Notes under the pieces: model-generated | What the model was told of the DNA's origin: nothing | Databases searched by the model: none | The model's input: the letters and a program-made list of their open reading frames with translations, nothing else | In this document: positions 7,841 through 16,755 of the stretch, piece after piece | How positions within the stretch are numbered: the stretch's first letter is position 1 | Layout of the letters: each line of letters begins with the position of its first letter | Program-made: the position numbers and the translations under genes | Assembly (NCBI RefSeq): GCF_011947225.1 | Contig: NZ_JAATVW010000013.1 | Span: forward strand, 1 to 64,000 | Length of the DNA: 64,000 nt | Origin: Planosporangium flavigriseum | GTDB taxonomy: Bacteria; Actinomycetota; Actinomycetes; Mycobacteriales; Micromonosporaceae | Direction: 5' to 3'

Positions 7841-8857
7841 ATGGCCGAGACCGCCACGCAGCTGTCCGGCCTGCGCAAGGCTGCGATCATGCTCGTCCAG
7901 ATGGGCAAGGAACAGTCGGCGAAGGTCCTCGGGCAGATGCGCGAGTCCGAGGTCGAGGAGCTCACCGCCGAGATCATGCGGCTGGGCACCATCGACGGGA
8001 ACATCGCCGAGGAAGTTCTCGACGAGTTCCACAACATGGCCGTGGCCAACAGGTACGCCCACCAGGGCGGCCTGGACTACGCCAAGGAACTGCTGGAGGC
8101 GTCGCTCGGCCGGGAGGCCGCCGAGGCCGTGGTCAACCGGCTGTCCGCGGCCTTCGTGGAGATGCCGTTCGCCTTCCTGCAGAAGGCCGACCCGCGACAG
8201 GTGCTCTCGTTCGTACAGGAGGAGCACCCGCAGACGATCGCGCTGGTCCTGGCGCACATGCCGGCCGCGATGGCCTCGCAGATCCTCTCCGGCCTCGCCG
8301 GTGAGCTGCAGGCCGACGTCGCCCACCGCATCGCCATCATGGACCGCACCTCCCCCGACATCATCCGGCAGGTCGAGTCCACCCTGGAGCGCAAGCTCTC
8401 GTCGGTGCTCCAGCCCAGCGACCTGTCCGCTGTCGGCGGCCTGCAGCCGCTGGTCGACATCATCAACCGCGCCGACCGCGCCACCGAGCGGCTCATCATG
8501 GAGGGCCTCGCGGCCCGCGATCCCGAGCTCGCCGAGGAAGTCCGGTCGAAGATGTTCATGTTCGAAGACATCACCGGCCTCGACGACCGCGCGGTCCAGC
8601 TCGTGCTGCGGCAGGTGGAGACGAACGACCTGGCGACCGCCCTCAAGGGCGTCCGCGAGGACGTGCGCGAGAAGGTCACCCGCAACCTGTCCGCCCGCGC
8701 CGCCGAGAACCTCGTCGAGGAGATCGACATGCTCGGTGCGGTCCGGCTGCGCCAGGTCGAGGAGTCCCAGGCCAAGATCGTCCAGGTCATCCGCGCGCTC
8801 GAGGAGTCGGGCCAGATCATGATCAGGCGGGGTGACGACGATGAGTTTGTTGCCTGA
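7841..8857 (+). CDS. fliG: Flagellar motor switch protein FliG
   Basis: FliG (338 residues) joins the MS ring to FliM and carries the torque helix that meets MotA. Visible markers are the N-terminal LRKAAIMLVQMGKEQSAKVL segment, the EHPQT motif near residue 127, and the C-terminal charged region around residues 290-325 with alternating Arg/Asp/Glu that forms the torque ridge. ATG 7841 is two bases after fliF. The C-terminus overlaps fliH by 17 bases. Confidence 0.95.
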   Translation: MAETATQLSGLRKAAIMLVQMGKEQSAKVLGQMRESEVEELTAEIMRLGTIDGNIAEEVLDEFHNMAVANRYAHQGGLDYAKELLEASLGREAAEAVVNRLSAAFVEMPFAFLQKADPRQVLSFVQEEHPQTIALVLAHMPAAMASQILSGLAGELQADVAHRIAIMDRTSPDIIRQVESTLERKLSSVLQPSDLSAVGGLQPLVDIINRADRATERLIMEGLAARDPELAEEVRSKMFMFEDITGLDDRAVQLVLRQVETNDLATALKGVREDVREKVTRNLSARAAENLVEEIDMLGAVRLRQVEESQAKIVQVIRALEESGQIMIRRGDDDEFVA

Positions 8858-9500
8858 GACGGTCGTGCGCGGGGAGCGCGCGACGACCGCCGTCCGCTTC
8901 GACGTCGACCTGCGCGAACAGCCCACGCTGCCCAACGACATCACCAACCGGCTGCGCGCCGAGGCGCAGGCCACCGGCTACGCCGCCGGCTGGGCGCAGG
9001 GCCGCCGGGAGGCCGAGGTGGCCGCCGAGGCCGCCCGGGAAGAGGCTGCGGCGCGGGCCCGCGAGGCGGAGGAGCTCGAAGCTCTCCGCGTCGAGCAGGC
9101 CCTGCTCACCATCAGCCGGGCCGTGGCCGACCTGGAGCAGTGGATGGTGCCAATCGCCGAGGAGTTCGAGGACCTCATCCTGAGCACGGCGTATGCGATC
9201 GCGGAGGCGGTCGTCGGGCGGGAGGTGGAGAGCTCGCCGATCTCCGGCCGTGACGCGGTGGCCCGCGTGTTCAAGCTGGCCCCCACCGGCCGGCCGGTCA
9301 CGGTACGGCTGCACCCGGCTGATCACGCGACGGTGACGGCCGGGCAACCCGGGCCTGTCGAAATAGAAGGGCGCACGATCACCCTCCTCGCCGATCCGAG
9401 CCTCCAACCGGGGGACGCGGTCGCCGAGTGTGACGCCACCACCATCGACGCCCGGATCGGGCCGGCGTTGGCCCGGGTACGGGAGGTACTGGGAGTATGA
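8841..9500 (+). CDS. fliH: Flagellar assembly protein FliH
   Basis: FliH binds and restrains the export ATPase FliI and carries it to the export gate. The 219-residue product has a long central Ala/Glu/Arg coiled coil (about residues 35-85, GWAQGRREAEVAAEAAREEA-like) and a C-terminal domain with the FliH/V-ATPase E-like pattern (ILSTAYAIAEAVVGREVE). ATG 8841 inside the end of fliG is preferred for its AGGCGGGGTG ribosome site; an in-frame GTG at 8832 would add three residues. The stop overlaps fliI by four bases. Confidence 0.88.
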   Translation: MSLLPETVVRGERATTAVRFDVDLREQPTLPNDITNRLRAEAQATGYAAGWAQGRREAEVAAEAAREEAAARAREAEELEALRVEQALLTISRAVADLEQWMVPIAEEFEDLILSTAYAIAEAVVGREVESSPISGRDAVARVFKLAPTGRPVTVRLHPADHATVTAGQPGPVEIEGRTITLLADPSLQPGDAVAECDATTIDARIGPALARVREVLGV

Positions 9501-10831
9501 CGGCGACGTTCACGCCGAACAGCGCCCTGCAGCGACGCCTCGACACCGCCGCCAGCGCCGCCAAGCCACTCCTGGCCGGACAGGTCAGCAGCGTGCTCGG
9601 CCTGTCGGTCGCGGTCCGCGGCATCCCCGGCCGGGTCGGCGACCTCCTGTCGATCGATTCCGACCATGGCCCTGTGCTCGCCGAGGTCGTCGCGCTGAGC
9701 GGCGACCAGCTCACCTGCCTGCCGCTGGGCTCCCTGGACGGCATCGGCGCCGGCACCCCGGTCGTCACGACCGGCGGTCCAATGCGGATCACCGTCGGCG
9801 ACCACCTGCGCGGGCGGGTCCTCGACGGGCTCGGCCGGCCGATGGACGGCGGCCCGGGACTGCTCGGCGGCGAACTGGTCGGCGTGGACAACGCCGCCCC
9901 GAACGCGCTGGCCCGCGGGCGCGTGACCGAGCAGCTGTCGCTGGGCGTACGCGCGCTCGACACCCTGACCCCGGCCGGACGTGGCCAGCGGATGGGCATC
10001 TTCGCCGGCTCCGGCGTCGGCAAGTCCAGCCTGCTTTCGATGATCACCCGCGGTACCGACGCCGAGATCAGCGTGATCGCGCTGGTCGGCGAGCGCGGCC
10101 GTGAGGTGCGCGAGTTCATCGAGAACGACCTGGGCCCCGAGGGCCTCGCCCGCTCGGTGGTCGTGGTCGCCACCTCCGACCAGCCCCCACTGGTACGTCT
10201 GCGCGCCTGCTTCGTGGCCACCCGCATCGCCGAGTGGTTCCGGGACCAGGGCAAGGACGTGCTGCTGCTGATGGACAGCCTCACCCGCGCCGCGATGGCG
10301 CAGCGCGAGGTCGGCCTGTCCGTCGGCGAGCCGCCGGCCACCCGCGGGTACCCGCCGTCGGTCTTCGCCCTTCTCCCCCGGCTGCTGGAGCGGGCCGGGC
10401 CCGGCGAGGTCGGCAGCATCACCGGCCTGTACACCGTCCTGGTCGAGGGTGACGACCACAACGAGCCGATCGCCGACTCCGCACGCTCCATTCTGGACGG
10501 TCACATCGTGCTCGACCGCAAGTTGGCCACTGCCGGCCACTTCCCCAGCATCGACGTGCTGGAGTCGATCTCCCGGGTCGCCGGCGCGGTCACCAGCCGG
10601 GACGAGCGCGCCGCAGCCACCGAGCTGCGCCGCATGCTCGCGGCCTACCGCGACATCCGCGAGCTGGTCGAGATCGGCGCCTACGTGCCGGGTACCAACC
10701 CCGACGCCGACCGGGCCCGCGAACTCATGCCGGCGATCAACGCGTTCCTGCGCCAGGACCTGGAAGACCAGACCACGGCCGAAACCGCCTGGAACGCCCT
10801 TGCCGCCGTCCTGAACGGCAGCGAAGCATGA
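9497..10831 (+). CDS. fliI: Flagellum-specific export ATPase FliI
   Basis: FliI (444 residues) is the F1-beta-like hexameric ATPase that energises and primes flagellar type III export. Walker A is GSGVGKSS near residue 171, the catalytic-glutamate region GERGREVREF follows near 197, and Walker B is LLLMDSLTR near 256. The motif VLVEGDDHNEPI is the DDHN signature of the FliI/YscN family. ATG 9497 overlaps the fliH stop. Confidence 0.96.
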   Translation: MTATFTPNSALQRRLDTAASAAKPLLAGQVSSVLGLSVAVRGIPGRVGDLLSIDSDHGPVLAEVVALSGDQLTCLPLGSLDGIGAGTPVVTTGGPMRITVGDHLRGRVLDGLGRPMDGGPGLLGGELVGVDNAAPNALARGRVTEQLSLGVRALDTLTPAGRGQRMGIFAGSGVGKSSLLSMITRGTDAEISVIALVGERGREVREFIENDLGPEGLARSVVVVATSDQPPLVRLRACFVATRIAEWFRDQGKDVLLLMDSLTRAAMAQREVGLSVGEPPATRGYPPSVFALLPRLLERAGPGEVGSITGLYTVLVEGDDHNEPIADSARSILDGHIVLDRKLATAGHFPSIDVLESISRVAGAVTSRDERAAATELRRMLAAYRDIRELVEIGAYVPGTNPDADRARELMPAINAFLRQDLEDQTTAETAWNALAAVLNGSEA

Positions 10832-11256
10832 GGGGCTTCCGGTTGGCTACCGTGCTGCGCGCCCGGTACGCACAGGAGAACTCGGCGCGCGGCAAGCTGC
10901 TGCGCGCCCGCCAGGAAGCGGAGGAGGCCGCGGAGCGGGTACGCCGGATGAACGCCGCGATCGACGCGCGCCCCAAGCCCGACTCGCCCAGTGGTCTCGC
11001 ATTCGCCGCCACCATGTGGGCCCGGCAGGCCATGGCCGGCGAGCTGTCCATGGCCGTCACCGCCGCGGCCGAAGCGGAAGCCGTGGTGGACGAACGCGTC
11101 ACGGACCTGACAGCGGCAGCAACCCGCCACCGGATCGTCGAGAAGCTCCGTGACCGCCACGCCGAGGCCGAGCGGGCCGCCGAGGACGCGGCCGCCCAAC
11201 TGGAGCTCGACGACCTCGCGGCGAGCCGGCACCGAGGGGGTGACGACGCCTCATGA
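10828..11256 (+). CDS. fliJ: FliJ-like export chaperone
   Basis: The 142-residue product is almost entirely alpha-helical and coiled-coil with many Ala, Arg and Glu, beginning LATVLRARYAQENSARGKLL. FliJ is a weakly conserved coiled coil that plugs into the FliI hexamer and contacts FlhA. Position between fliI and the next export-related gene and the ATGA overlaps at both ends support the call, though sequence alone would not be decisive. Confidence 0.78.
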   Translation: MRGFRLATVLRARYAQENSARGKLLRARQEAEEAAERVRRMNAAIDARPKPDSPSGLAFAATMWARQAMAGELSMAVTAAAEAEAVVDERVTDLTAAATRHRIVEKLRDRHAEAERAAEDAAAQLELDDLAASRHRGGDDAS

Positions 11257-12209
11257 CGTTCGTCGACATCACCGACCGGATCCAGCAGATCCGTTCCCAG
11301 CTCGGCCTCGACAAGCCCGTCGTGGCCACCAACGGCGCCGCGTTCGCCCGCGCCCTCGGCTCGGCCCAGTCCTCCCTGGGCCTCGACGGAAGCACCGACG
11401 CGTCCGGGGAGGCCGTCGTCGCCTCGGCCCGCAAGTATCTCGGGGTCCCGTACGTCTTCGGCGGGAACGACCCGGCCAAGGGCCTGGACTGCTCGTCGCT
11501 GGTCCAGCGGGCCTATGGCGACCTCGGCATCACGCTGCCACGCATCGCCGCCGACCAGGCGCGCGAAGGCCAGCCGGTGGCCAGCCTCGCCCAGGCCAAG
11601 CCCGGCGACCTGCTCGCCTTCAACTCCCCCGTCGACCACATCGCCATCTACATCGGCGACGGCAAGATGATCGCCGCGCCGCAGACCGGTGACGTGGTCA
11701 AGATCCAGGACGTGTACAAGACGCCGTCCGCGATCCGGCGCATCCTGCCCGACACCTCCCCGTCGATCCTGCCGGCGCTCCGACCGTCGGCGTTGTCAAG
11801 TGCCGGCGCCGCGCAGGGCGTCCCGTACGCCGACGCCTTCGCGGGCGCAACCGTGAAGTACGGCCTGCCGCAGAATCTGCTCGCCGCCGTGGCGAAGGTC
11901 GAGTCCAGCTACAACCCGCAGGCGGTGAGCCCGGCCGGGGCGCAGGGCCTGATGCAGATCATGCCGGAGACCGCCCGCGGGCTCGGGGTGAACCCGTTCG
12001 ACCCGGCCCAGGCCATCGACGGTGCCGCCCGGCTGCTGTCGAACAACCTGCACGAGTTCGGTTCGGTACCGCTCGCCCTGGCCGCTTACAACGCCGGCGG
12101 CGGAGCGGTCCGCAAGTACGGCGGCATCCCGCCGTACGCCGAGACCCAGGCGTACGTACCCAAGGTTCAAGCGGCGATGGCCGCCCTGCAAGGAAAGAGA
12201 TCGTGGTGA
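11253..12209 (+). CDS. Bifunctional cell-wall hydrolase: NlpC/P60 peptidase plus lytic transglycosylase (FlgJ-like role)
   Basis: The 318-residue product fuses two peptidoglycan hydrolases. Residues about 50-160 form an NlpC/P60 domain with Cys80 in LDCSSLVQRAY and His129 in PVDHIAIYIGDG. Residues about 195-318 form an SLT lytic transglycosylase domain with catalytic Glu217 in AKVESSYNP, then AQGLMQIMP and the LALAAYNAG motif. No N-terminal signal peptide is visible, so export through the flagellar gate is inferred. In proteobacteria FlgJ supplies the rod-clearing hydrolase; here this enzyme, nested between fliJ and fliK, likely opens the wall for the rod. It overlaps fliJ by four bases. Confidence 0.87.
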   Translation: MTFVDITDRIQQIRSQLGLDKPVVATNGAAFARALGSAQSSLGLDGSTDASGEAVVASARKYLGVPYVFGGNDPAKGLDCSSLVQRAYGDLGITLPRIAADQAREGQPVASLAQAKPGDLLAFNSPVDHIAIYIGDGKMIAAPQTGDVVKIQDVYKTPSAIRRILPDTSPSILPALRPSALSSAGAAQGVPYADAFAGATVKYGLPQNLLAAVAKVESSYNPQAVSPAGAQGLMQIMPETARGLGVNPFDPAQAIDGAARLLSNNLHEFGSVPLALAAYNAGGGAVRKYGGIPPYAETQAYVPKVQAAMAALQGKRSW

Positions 12210-13777
12210 CGACGGTTCTCCCCGTGAGCCCCCCGGCCACGCGGACACCCGCGCGGAGCGGAAACGACGCTCCGACCGGGCACGACGCGTTCGGCGCGGT
12301 CCTCTCGGCGCTGGTTGGCGGCGACGACCCGGCCTCGCGTCAGGTCGCTGCCGACAACGGCACGGACGGCGGCAGGGCTAAGGACGGCGCCAGGGCTAAG
12401 GACGGTGCCAGGGCTAAGGACGGCGCCAGGGCTAAGGACGGCGCCAGGGCTTCCGACGCCCGGACGCCGGAGCGCGACGCGCCCGAAGCCAGCGCCGACA
12501 ACGCCACCAGCAACCGCCTGCAGGGCAAGGCGGCCACCGGCAAGGACGACGACGCCACCGCCGGAGACGCCGCGGCCAAGGCCACCGCTGCGGCGGAGGC
12601 CGCGAGCGCCGCGGCTGCGGAGGCCGCGAGCGCTGCCGCCGTGTCGACCGCCGGGTGGCTCACCGCAGCCGTACCGGTTACGGACAGTGCTCCGGGCGTG
12701 CCCGGTGCGAGCGGCGTTCCTGGGCTGACCGGCGTGGCCGGCACCGGCCCGGGCATCACGGCGGCGGCTGCGGGCGCGACCGCGGCGGGCGTGGCACCGG
12801 CCACCGGCGAGCCGGCGACGGCCGCCGGTCAGACCGGAGCGGTACCCGGCCAGGCCGGCGTGCCAGCAGGTACGCCCAACGGTCCAGCGCAGGCCGTTGC
12901 CACCCCCCTGCCAGCCGCGCCCCGCACTCCTGAGTCGTCAGCGGGCACGGCCGCGACCACCCAGCCGACGGCCGTCCCGGCCAGCGCCGCCGGCGCGTCC
13001 ACGCAGCCGGCCGGCGCCACGGCGCAGCCGGCGGCGCCCGCCGGCAACCCGCCGGCCGTCCAGCCGATCGCCGACGGCGCGACCGCGGGCCAGCCCGCGG
13101 CCAACAAGGCAGCCGACGCGCCGGCGCCGCAGGCTCCGGTGACCACGCCAGCTGCCTCGGCGGACGCCAAGGCGACCGACCGTACGCGCCGGGGGGACGA
13201 CACCGGCACCAGCGCGACGGCGACCGTCTCGGCCGATCCGGCCACGGCGACCGCGGCGACCGCGGCGACCGCGGCCACTCTGGCCCCGGCCCCGACGGCG
13301 GCCCAGCCGGTTCAGGCGCCCGTCACGGGTGCGCCCGCGACCCCCGCAACACACGCCGCGCAGCTCGCCGAGCGCCTGGCACCGCTACGAAAGGGGCCGG
13401 ACGGCGTACATCGTTTGACAATCCACCTCAACCCGGTGGATCTCGGGCCGATCAGTGTAACGGCGGAAGTCCGCGGCGGGGACATCCATGTCCACCTCGC
13501 CGGCGCGACGGACGCTGCCCGGGAAGCGCTGCGTGCGGCACTTCCCGAGCTGCGAAAGGAACTGCAGGGATCCGGGTTCGGATCGAGCTCGCTGGACGTG
13601 TCACGCGACGCGCCCGGCAACGGCGGCGCGCCGGGCCGGCAGGCCCGCGAGCACCAGCCGCAGGCTCGTACCGACGCTCGCCGCGAGGAGCGCGAGGAGC
13701 GCGCGGAGCGATACCGGGGCTCGACGGGCGAACGTGCCCCGCGCCTCGGCCGCGCCGGCCTCGACCTGCACGTTTAA
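12203..13777 (+). CDS. fliK: Flagellar hook-length control protein FliK
   Basis: FliK is exported during hook growth as a molecular ruler and switches export specificity through its C-terminus. The 524-residue product is almost wholly low-complexity Ala/Pro/Thr/Gly up to about residue 390. It then has the compact C-terminal Flg_hook domain (about 395-470: LTIHLNPVDLGPISVTAEV and an alpha/beta fold). The tail is Arg/Glu-rich. A block of 18-nt repeats lies near residue 58. GTG 12203 overlaps the preceding stop and follows AGGAAAGAG; GTG 12206 is an equally possible start. Confidence 0.88.
   Translation: MVTTVLPVSPPATRTPARSGNDAPTGHDAFGAVLSALVGGDDPASRQVAADNGTDGGRAKDGARAKDGARAKDGARAKDGARASDARTPERDAPEASADNATSNRLQGKAATGKDDDATAGDAAAKATAAAEAASAAAAEAASAAAVSTAGWLTAAVPVTDSAPGVPGASGVPGLTGVAGTGPGITAAAAGATAAGVAPATGEPATAAGQTGAVPGQAGVPAGTPNGPAQAVATPLPAAPRTPESSAGTAATTQPTAVPASAAGASTQPAGATAQPAAPAGNPPAVQPIADGATAGQPAANKAADAPAPQAPVTTPAASADAKATDRTRRGDDTGTSATATVSADPATATAATAATAATLAPAPTAAQPVQAPVTGAPATPATHAAQLAERLAPLRKGPDGVHRLTIHLNPVDLGPISVTAEVRGGDIHVHLAGATDAAREALRAALPELRKELQGSGFGSSSLDVSRDAPGNGGAPGRQAREHQPQARTDARREEREERAERYRGSTGERAPRLGRAGLDLHV
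12373..12444 (+). repeat. Four tandem 18-nt repeats inside fliK
   Basis: The unit CAGGGCTAAGGACGGCGC is repeated four times head to tail with one variant base, followed by a 6-base start of a fifth. It encodes a six-residue R-A-K-D-G-A repeat in the disordered ruler region. Gain or loss of units would keep the frame and change ruler length by six residues each. Confidence 0.9.
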
Positions 13778-13792
13778 GACCTAAGGAGCCCC

Positions 13793-14221
13793 GTGACCAG
13801 CCCAATCAGCGACGTTCTCAAGAACAGTGGCGCCATGCCGGTGTCCACGCCGGCTCGTAAGACCGGCGGGGAGCTGGGCAAGGACGACTTCATGAAGCTG
13901 CTCGTCGCCCAACTGCGCTTCCAGGACCCGAGCAGCCCGAGCGACCCGAGCGCGTTCATGGCGCAGACGGCCCAGTTCACCATGCTCGAGAAGCTGACCA
14001 ACCTGGCCGACGCGCAGCAGCAGTTGGTCGCGGCCCAGCTCCAGTTCGGCGCGAGCAACCTCATCGGCAAGACCGTCAGCTATGTCGACGCCGACGGCGC
14101 GGAGAAGACCGGAGTCGTCTCCGCGGCCACGTTCACGGGCAGCAACCCGACCGTCAAGGTCGGGAACACGGACGTACCGCTGTCCTCCGTCAAGGAAGTC
14201 CGCAGCAGCACCGCCGGCTGA
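13793..14221 (+). CDS. flgD: Hook assembly scaffold FlgD
   Basis: FlgD caps the growing hook and is needed for FlgE polymerisation. The 142-residue product shows the conserved N-terminal core (LGKDDFMKLLVAQLRFQDPS near 24-43 and FMAQTAQFTMLEKLTNL near 51-67), plus a short C-terminal beta region (SNLIGKTVSYVDADG). It lacks the longer FlgD Ig/tudor part of enterobacteria and resembles the short Gram-positive form. GTG 13793 follows AAGGAG at 13782-13787. Confidence 0.92.
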   Translation: MTSPISDVLKNSGAMPVSTPARKTGGELGKDDFMKLLVAQLRFQDPSSPSDPSAFMAQTAQFTMLEKLTNLADAQQQLVAAQLQFGASNLIGKTVSYVDADGAEKTGVVSAATFTGSNPTVKVGNTDVPLSSVKEVRSSTAG

Positions 14222-14248
14222 CCGGCATACCTTACCGAGGAAGGCACC

Positions 14249-15460
14249 ATGCTCCGTTCCCTGTTCAGCGGTATCAGCGGCCTGCGCGTCCACCAGACGA
14301 TGATGGACGTGACCGGCAACAACATCTCCAACGTCAACACCGCGGGCTTCAAGACCTCGCAGAGCGTGTTCGAGGACACCCTGAGTCAGATGCTCAAGGC
14401 CGCGGGCGCGCCCCAGAATGGCGCCGGCGGCACCAACCCCGCCCAGGTCGGCCTCGGTGTCCGCCTCGCGGGCATCAACACCAACTTCACCCAGGGCGGT
14501 ACCCAGAACACCGGCCGCACCACCGACCTGATGATCAACGGTGACGGCTTCTTCGTGGTCCGCAACGGCGGCGAGGCCATGTACACCCGGTCCGGCGCGT
14601 TCAACTTCGACGCGACCGGCATCCTGGCCGGTCCGGGCGGCGCGGTCGTCCAGGGCTGGATGGCTGACCCCACCGGAGCCATCAACACCAACGCTGCGGT
14701 GGGCGACGTCAAGCTCGCCGTGGGCACGCTGCTGGCGCCGACCAACACCGACAACATGACCCTGGGCGGCAACCTGCCCGCCGACTCCACGACTGCGGGC
14801 ACGACGCCGATCACGATGTCGGAGACGGTCTACGACGCACAGGGCAACAAGGTCCAGCTGAGCGTGTCGTTCACCAAGCTGAGCGCCACGAGCTGGAGCG
14901 TGACCGCCACCGACGGAACGACGCCGACCGCGGCCACGACCATCAACTTTGCCGCCGACGGCAGTGGGCCACCCGCGCCGACCAGCATCTCGTACACGAA
15001 CGCCGCGTTCACCGCGCCCGGCATCGCCATCGACCTGACGAAGCTCACCAGCTACGCCGGCGCGTCGTCGGTGGGCATCCAGAGCCAGAACGGCTCCGGC
15101 ATCGGCTCGCTGCAGTCGTTCACGATCTCCCCGGACGGCACCCTCGTCGGCGTGTTCTCCAACGGGAAGAAGCAGGCGCTGGCGCAGATCGCCATGGCGA
15201 CGTTCAACAACCCGCCCGGCCTGGAGAAGACCGGCGGCTCGATGTACCGCTCGACGGTCAACTCCGGTCTCGCGCAGCTCGGCACCGCCGGCACCGGTGG
15301 GCGGGGCGGGCTGCAGGGCAGCTCCCTGGAAATGTCCAACGTGGACCTGGCTCAGGAGTTCACCAACCTGATCATCGCCCAGCGCGGTTTCCAGGCGAAC
15401 ACCAAGGTCATCAGCACCTCCGACGAGCTACTGAACGACCTGGTGAACCTCAAGCGCTAA
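14249..15460 (+). CDS. flgE: Flagellar hook protein FlgE
   Basis: FlgE polymerises into the hook, the universal joint between rod and filament. The 403-residue product begins LRSLFSGISGLRVHQ with NNISNVNTAGFKTSQ (residues about 27-41), the invariant rod/hook signature. It has the FlgE-type motif DLMINGDGFFVVR near residue 92 and ends with the conserved helix (NVDLAQEFTNLIIAQRGFQA). ATG 14249 follows GAGGAAGG. It ends the operon that begins at flgB; hairpins follow. Confidence 0.95.
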   Translation: MLRSLFSGISGLRVHQTMMDVTGNNISNVNTAGFKTSQSVFEDTLSQMLKAAGAPQNGAGGTNPAQVGLGVRLAGINTNFTQGGTQNTGRTTDLMINGDGFFVVRNGGEAMYTRSGAFNFDATGILAGPGGAVVQGWMADPTGAINTNAAVGDVKLAVGTLLAPTNTDNMTLGGNLPADSTTAGTTPITMSETVYDAQGNKVQLSVSFTKLSATSWSVTATDGTTPTAATTINFAADGSGPPAPTSISYTNAAFTAPGIAIDLTKLTSYAGASSVGIQSQNGSGIGSLQSFTISPDGTLVGVFSNGKKQALAQIAMATFNNPPGLEKTGGSMYRSTVNSGLAQLGTAGTGGRGGLQGSSLEMSNVDLAQEFTNLIIAQRGFQANTKVISTSDELLNDLVNLKR

Positions 15461-15467
15461 GCCTGAG

Positions 15468-15517
15468 ACCACCCGAGGCGACCACGGGTGGTGAACCGGC
15501 TGCCGCGTCAGCCGGTT
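15468..15517 (+). terminator. Two hairpins after flgE
   Basis: ACCACCCG at 15468-15475 pairs with CGGGTGGT at 15485-15492, and AACCGGCT at 15494-15501 pairs with AGCCGGTT at 15510-15517. The second is followed by TT only. Together they probably end the flgB-flgE transcript before the next promoter. Confidence 0.6.
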
Positions 15518-15549
15518 TGCCACCCGTGCGCCGTATCACCCGACAAAAC

Positions 15550-15576
15550 CTCAACACTCGCTGATCCCCGCCGATG
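15550..15576 (+). promoter_or_regulatory. Sigma-28-type promoter of flbD-motA-motB-fliL
   Basis: CTCA at 15550-15553, a 16-base spacer and GCCGATG at 15570-15576. The predicted start leaves an untranslated leader of about 95 bases before flbD. Confidence 0.78.
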
Positions 15577-15676
15577 TAAAGGCGGGCCCAAGGACGGGTC
15601 TGCCAGCACCGTCCCCGCCGCGGCCACGAGCCCCGGCTCGACGATCGCCCCACCACCTGCACCAAGGACGGCCACC

Positions 15677-15985
15677 GTGATACTCCTGACGCGCCTCAAC
15701 GGCCCGGTCTTCGCGCTCAACCCTGACCTGGTCGAGCGCGCCGACTCCACTCCCGACACCGTCATCACCCTGGTGGACGGCACGAAGTACGTCGTGGGCG
15801 AGTCGCTGGCCGAGCTCGTCGCGCTGATCAGGCGGTATCGGGCGTCCGTGGTCGCGGAGGCCCAGCAGATGGTCGCCCAGCCCCACGAGCCGCGCCGCGA
15901 GCCCGTACCGCACGACGGCGACGGCGACGGCGAGAACTCCGCCGACAGCGCCAACGTCGTCCAGTTTCACCGCAGGGAGCGCTGA
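15677..15985 (+). CDS. flbD: FlbD/SwrD-family flagellar protein
   Basis: The 102-residue product begins VILLTRLNGPVFALNPDLVE and contains DTVITLVDGTKYVVGESL, the whole signature of the short FlbD (YlzI/SwrD) family found after flgE and before fliL or motA in many Gram-positives. In Bacillus subtilis SwrD raises motor power. The C-terminal third is a charged, probably disordered extension (many Asp, Glu, His). GTG 15677 follows AAGGA at 15664-15668; the stop overlaps motA by one base. Confidence 0.88.
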   Translation: MILLTRLNGPVFALNPDLVERADSTPDTVITLVDGTKYVVGESLAELVALIRRYRASVVAEAQQMVAQPHEPRREPVPHDGDGDGENSADSANVVQFHRRER

Positions 15986-16755
15986 TGGATCCGGCAACCC
16001 TAATCGGCGTCGCGGTCGCTTTCGGCGCCATCTTCATGGCGATGACCCTCGAGGGCACGCCGATCATGCACATCCTGCTGCCGGCGCCGCTGATCCTGGT
16101 GTTCGTCGGCACGTTCGGCGTCGGCATGGCCAGCGGCATCATGCGGGACACCACCGGCTTCGTCACCCAGCTCAAGAAGGCGTTCCTGGCCAAGCCCGGC
16201 AAGCCCGACGAGCTGGTCGAGGCGATGGTCAAGCTGGCCGAGAAGGCCCGCCGCGAGGGCCTGCTGGCCCTCGAGGACGCCATGAAGGACGTCGAGAACG
16301 AGTTCCTCAAGCGCGGCCTGCAGCTGGCCATCGACGGCACCGACTCCGAGGAGCTCCGCGAGATCCTCGAGGGCGAGGTCGACGCGAAGCGCAAGGCCGA
16401 CAAGGCCGGCGCGAAGATCTTCACCGACATGGGCGGCTTCGCACCCACCATCGGCATCATCGGTACCGTCGTCGGCCTGGTCCACGTGCTGTCCAACCTG
16501 AGCCAGCCGGAACAGCTCGGCCACATGATCGCCGCGGCGTTCGTCGCGACGCTGTGGGGCATCCTGGCCGCCAACGTGATGTGGCTGCCGATCGGCAACC
16601 GGCTCAAGCGGGTGTCCGAGGTCGAGTGCGGCCAGATGGACCTGGTGATCGCCGGCATCATCAACATCCAGGCCGGCGCCAACCCGCGTCTGGTGGCGCA
16701 GAAGCTGCGCAGCATGATGCCGCCGGGCTCCGAGTCCAAGAAGAAGGCGGCCTGA
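15985..16755 (+). CDS. motA: Flagellar motor stator protein MotA
   Basis: MotA (256 residues) and MotB form the stator ion channel that drives FliG. Four membrane segments are visible: about 3-22, 28-48, 150-172 and 180-202. The motif FAPTIGIIGTVVGLVHVL (residues about 152-169) is the conserved MotA/TolQ/ExbB signature with the channel proline. The cytoplasmic loop between helices 2 and 3 carries the charged residues that meet FliG. Its TGA overlaps the ATG of a 12-codon ORF rather than motB. Confidence 0.95.
   Translation: MDPATLIGVAVAFGAIFMAMTLEGTPIMHILLPAPLILVFVGTFGVGMASGIMRDTTGFVTQLKKAFLAKPGKPDELVEAMVKLAEKARREGLLALEDAMKDVENEFLKRGLQLAIDGTDSEELREILEGEVDAKRKADKAGAKIFTDMGGFAPTIGIIGTVVGLVHVLSNLSQPEQLGHMIAAAFVATLWGILAANVMWLPIGNRLKRVSEVECGQMDLVIAGIINIQAGANPRLVAQKLRSMMPPGSESKKKAA

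Noticed and set aside
12373-12450. Short tandem repeats in fliK considered as a CRISPR-like array
   Set aside because: Units are contiguous with no spacers and remain in the coding frame.
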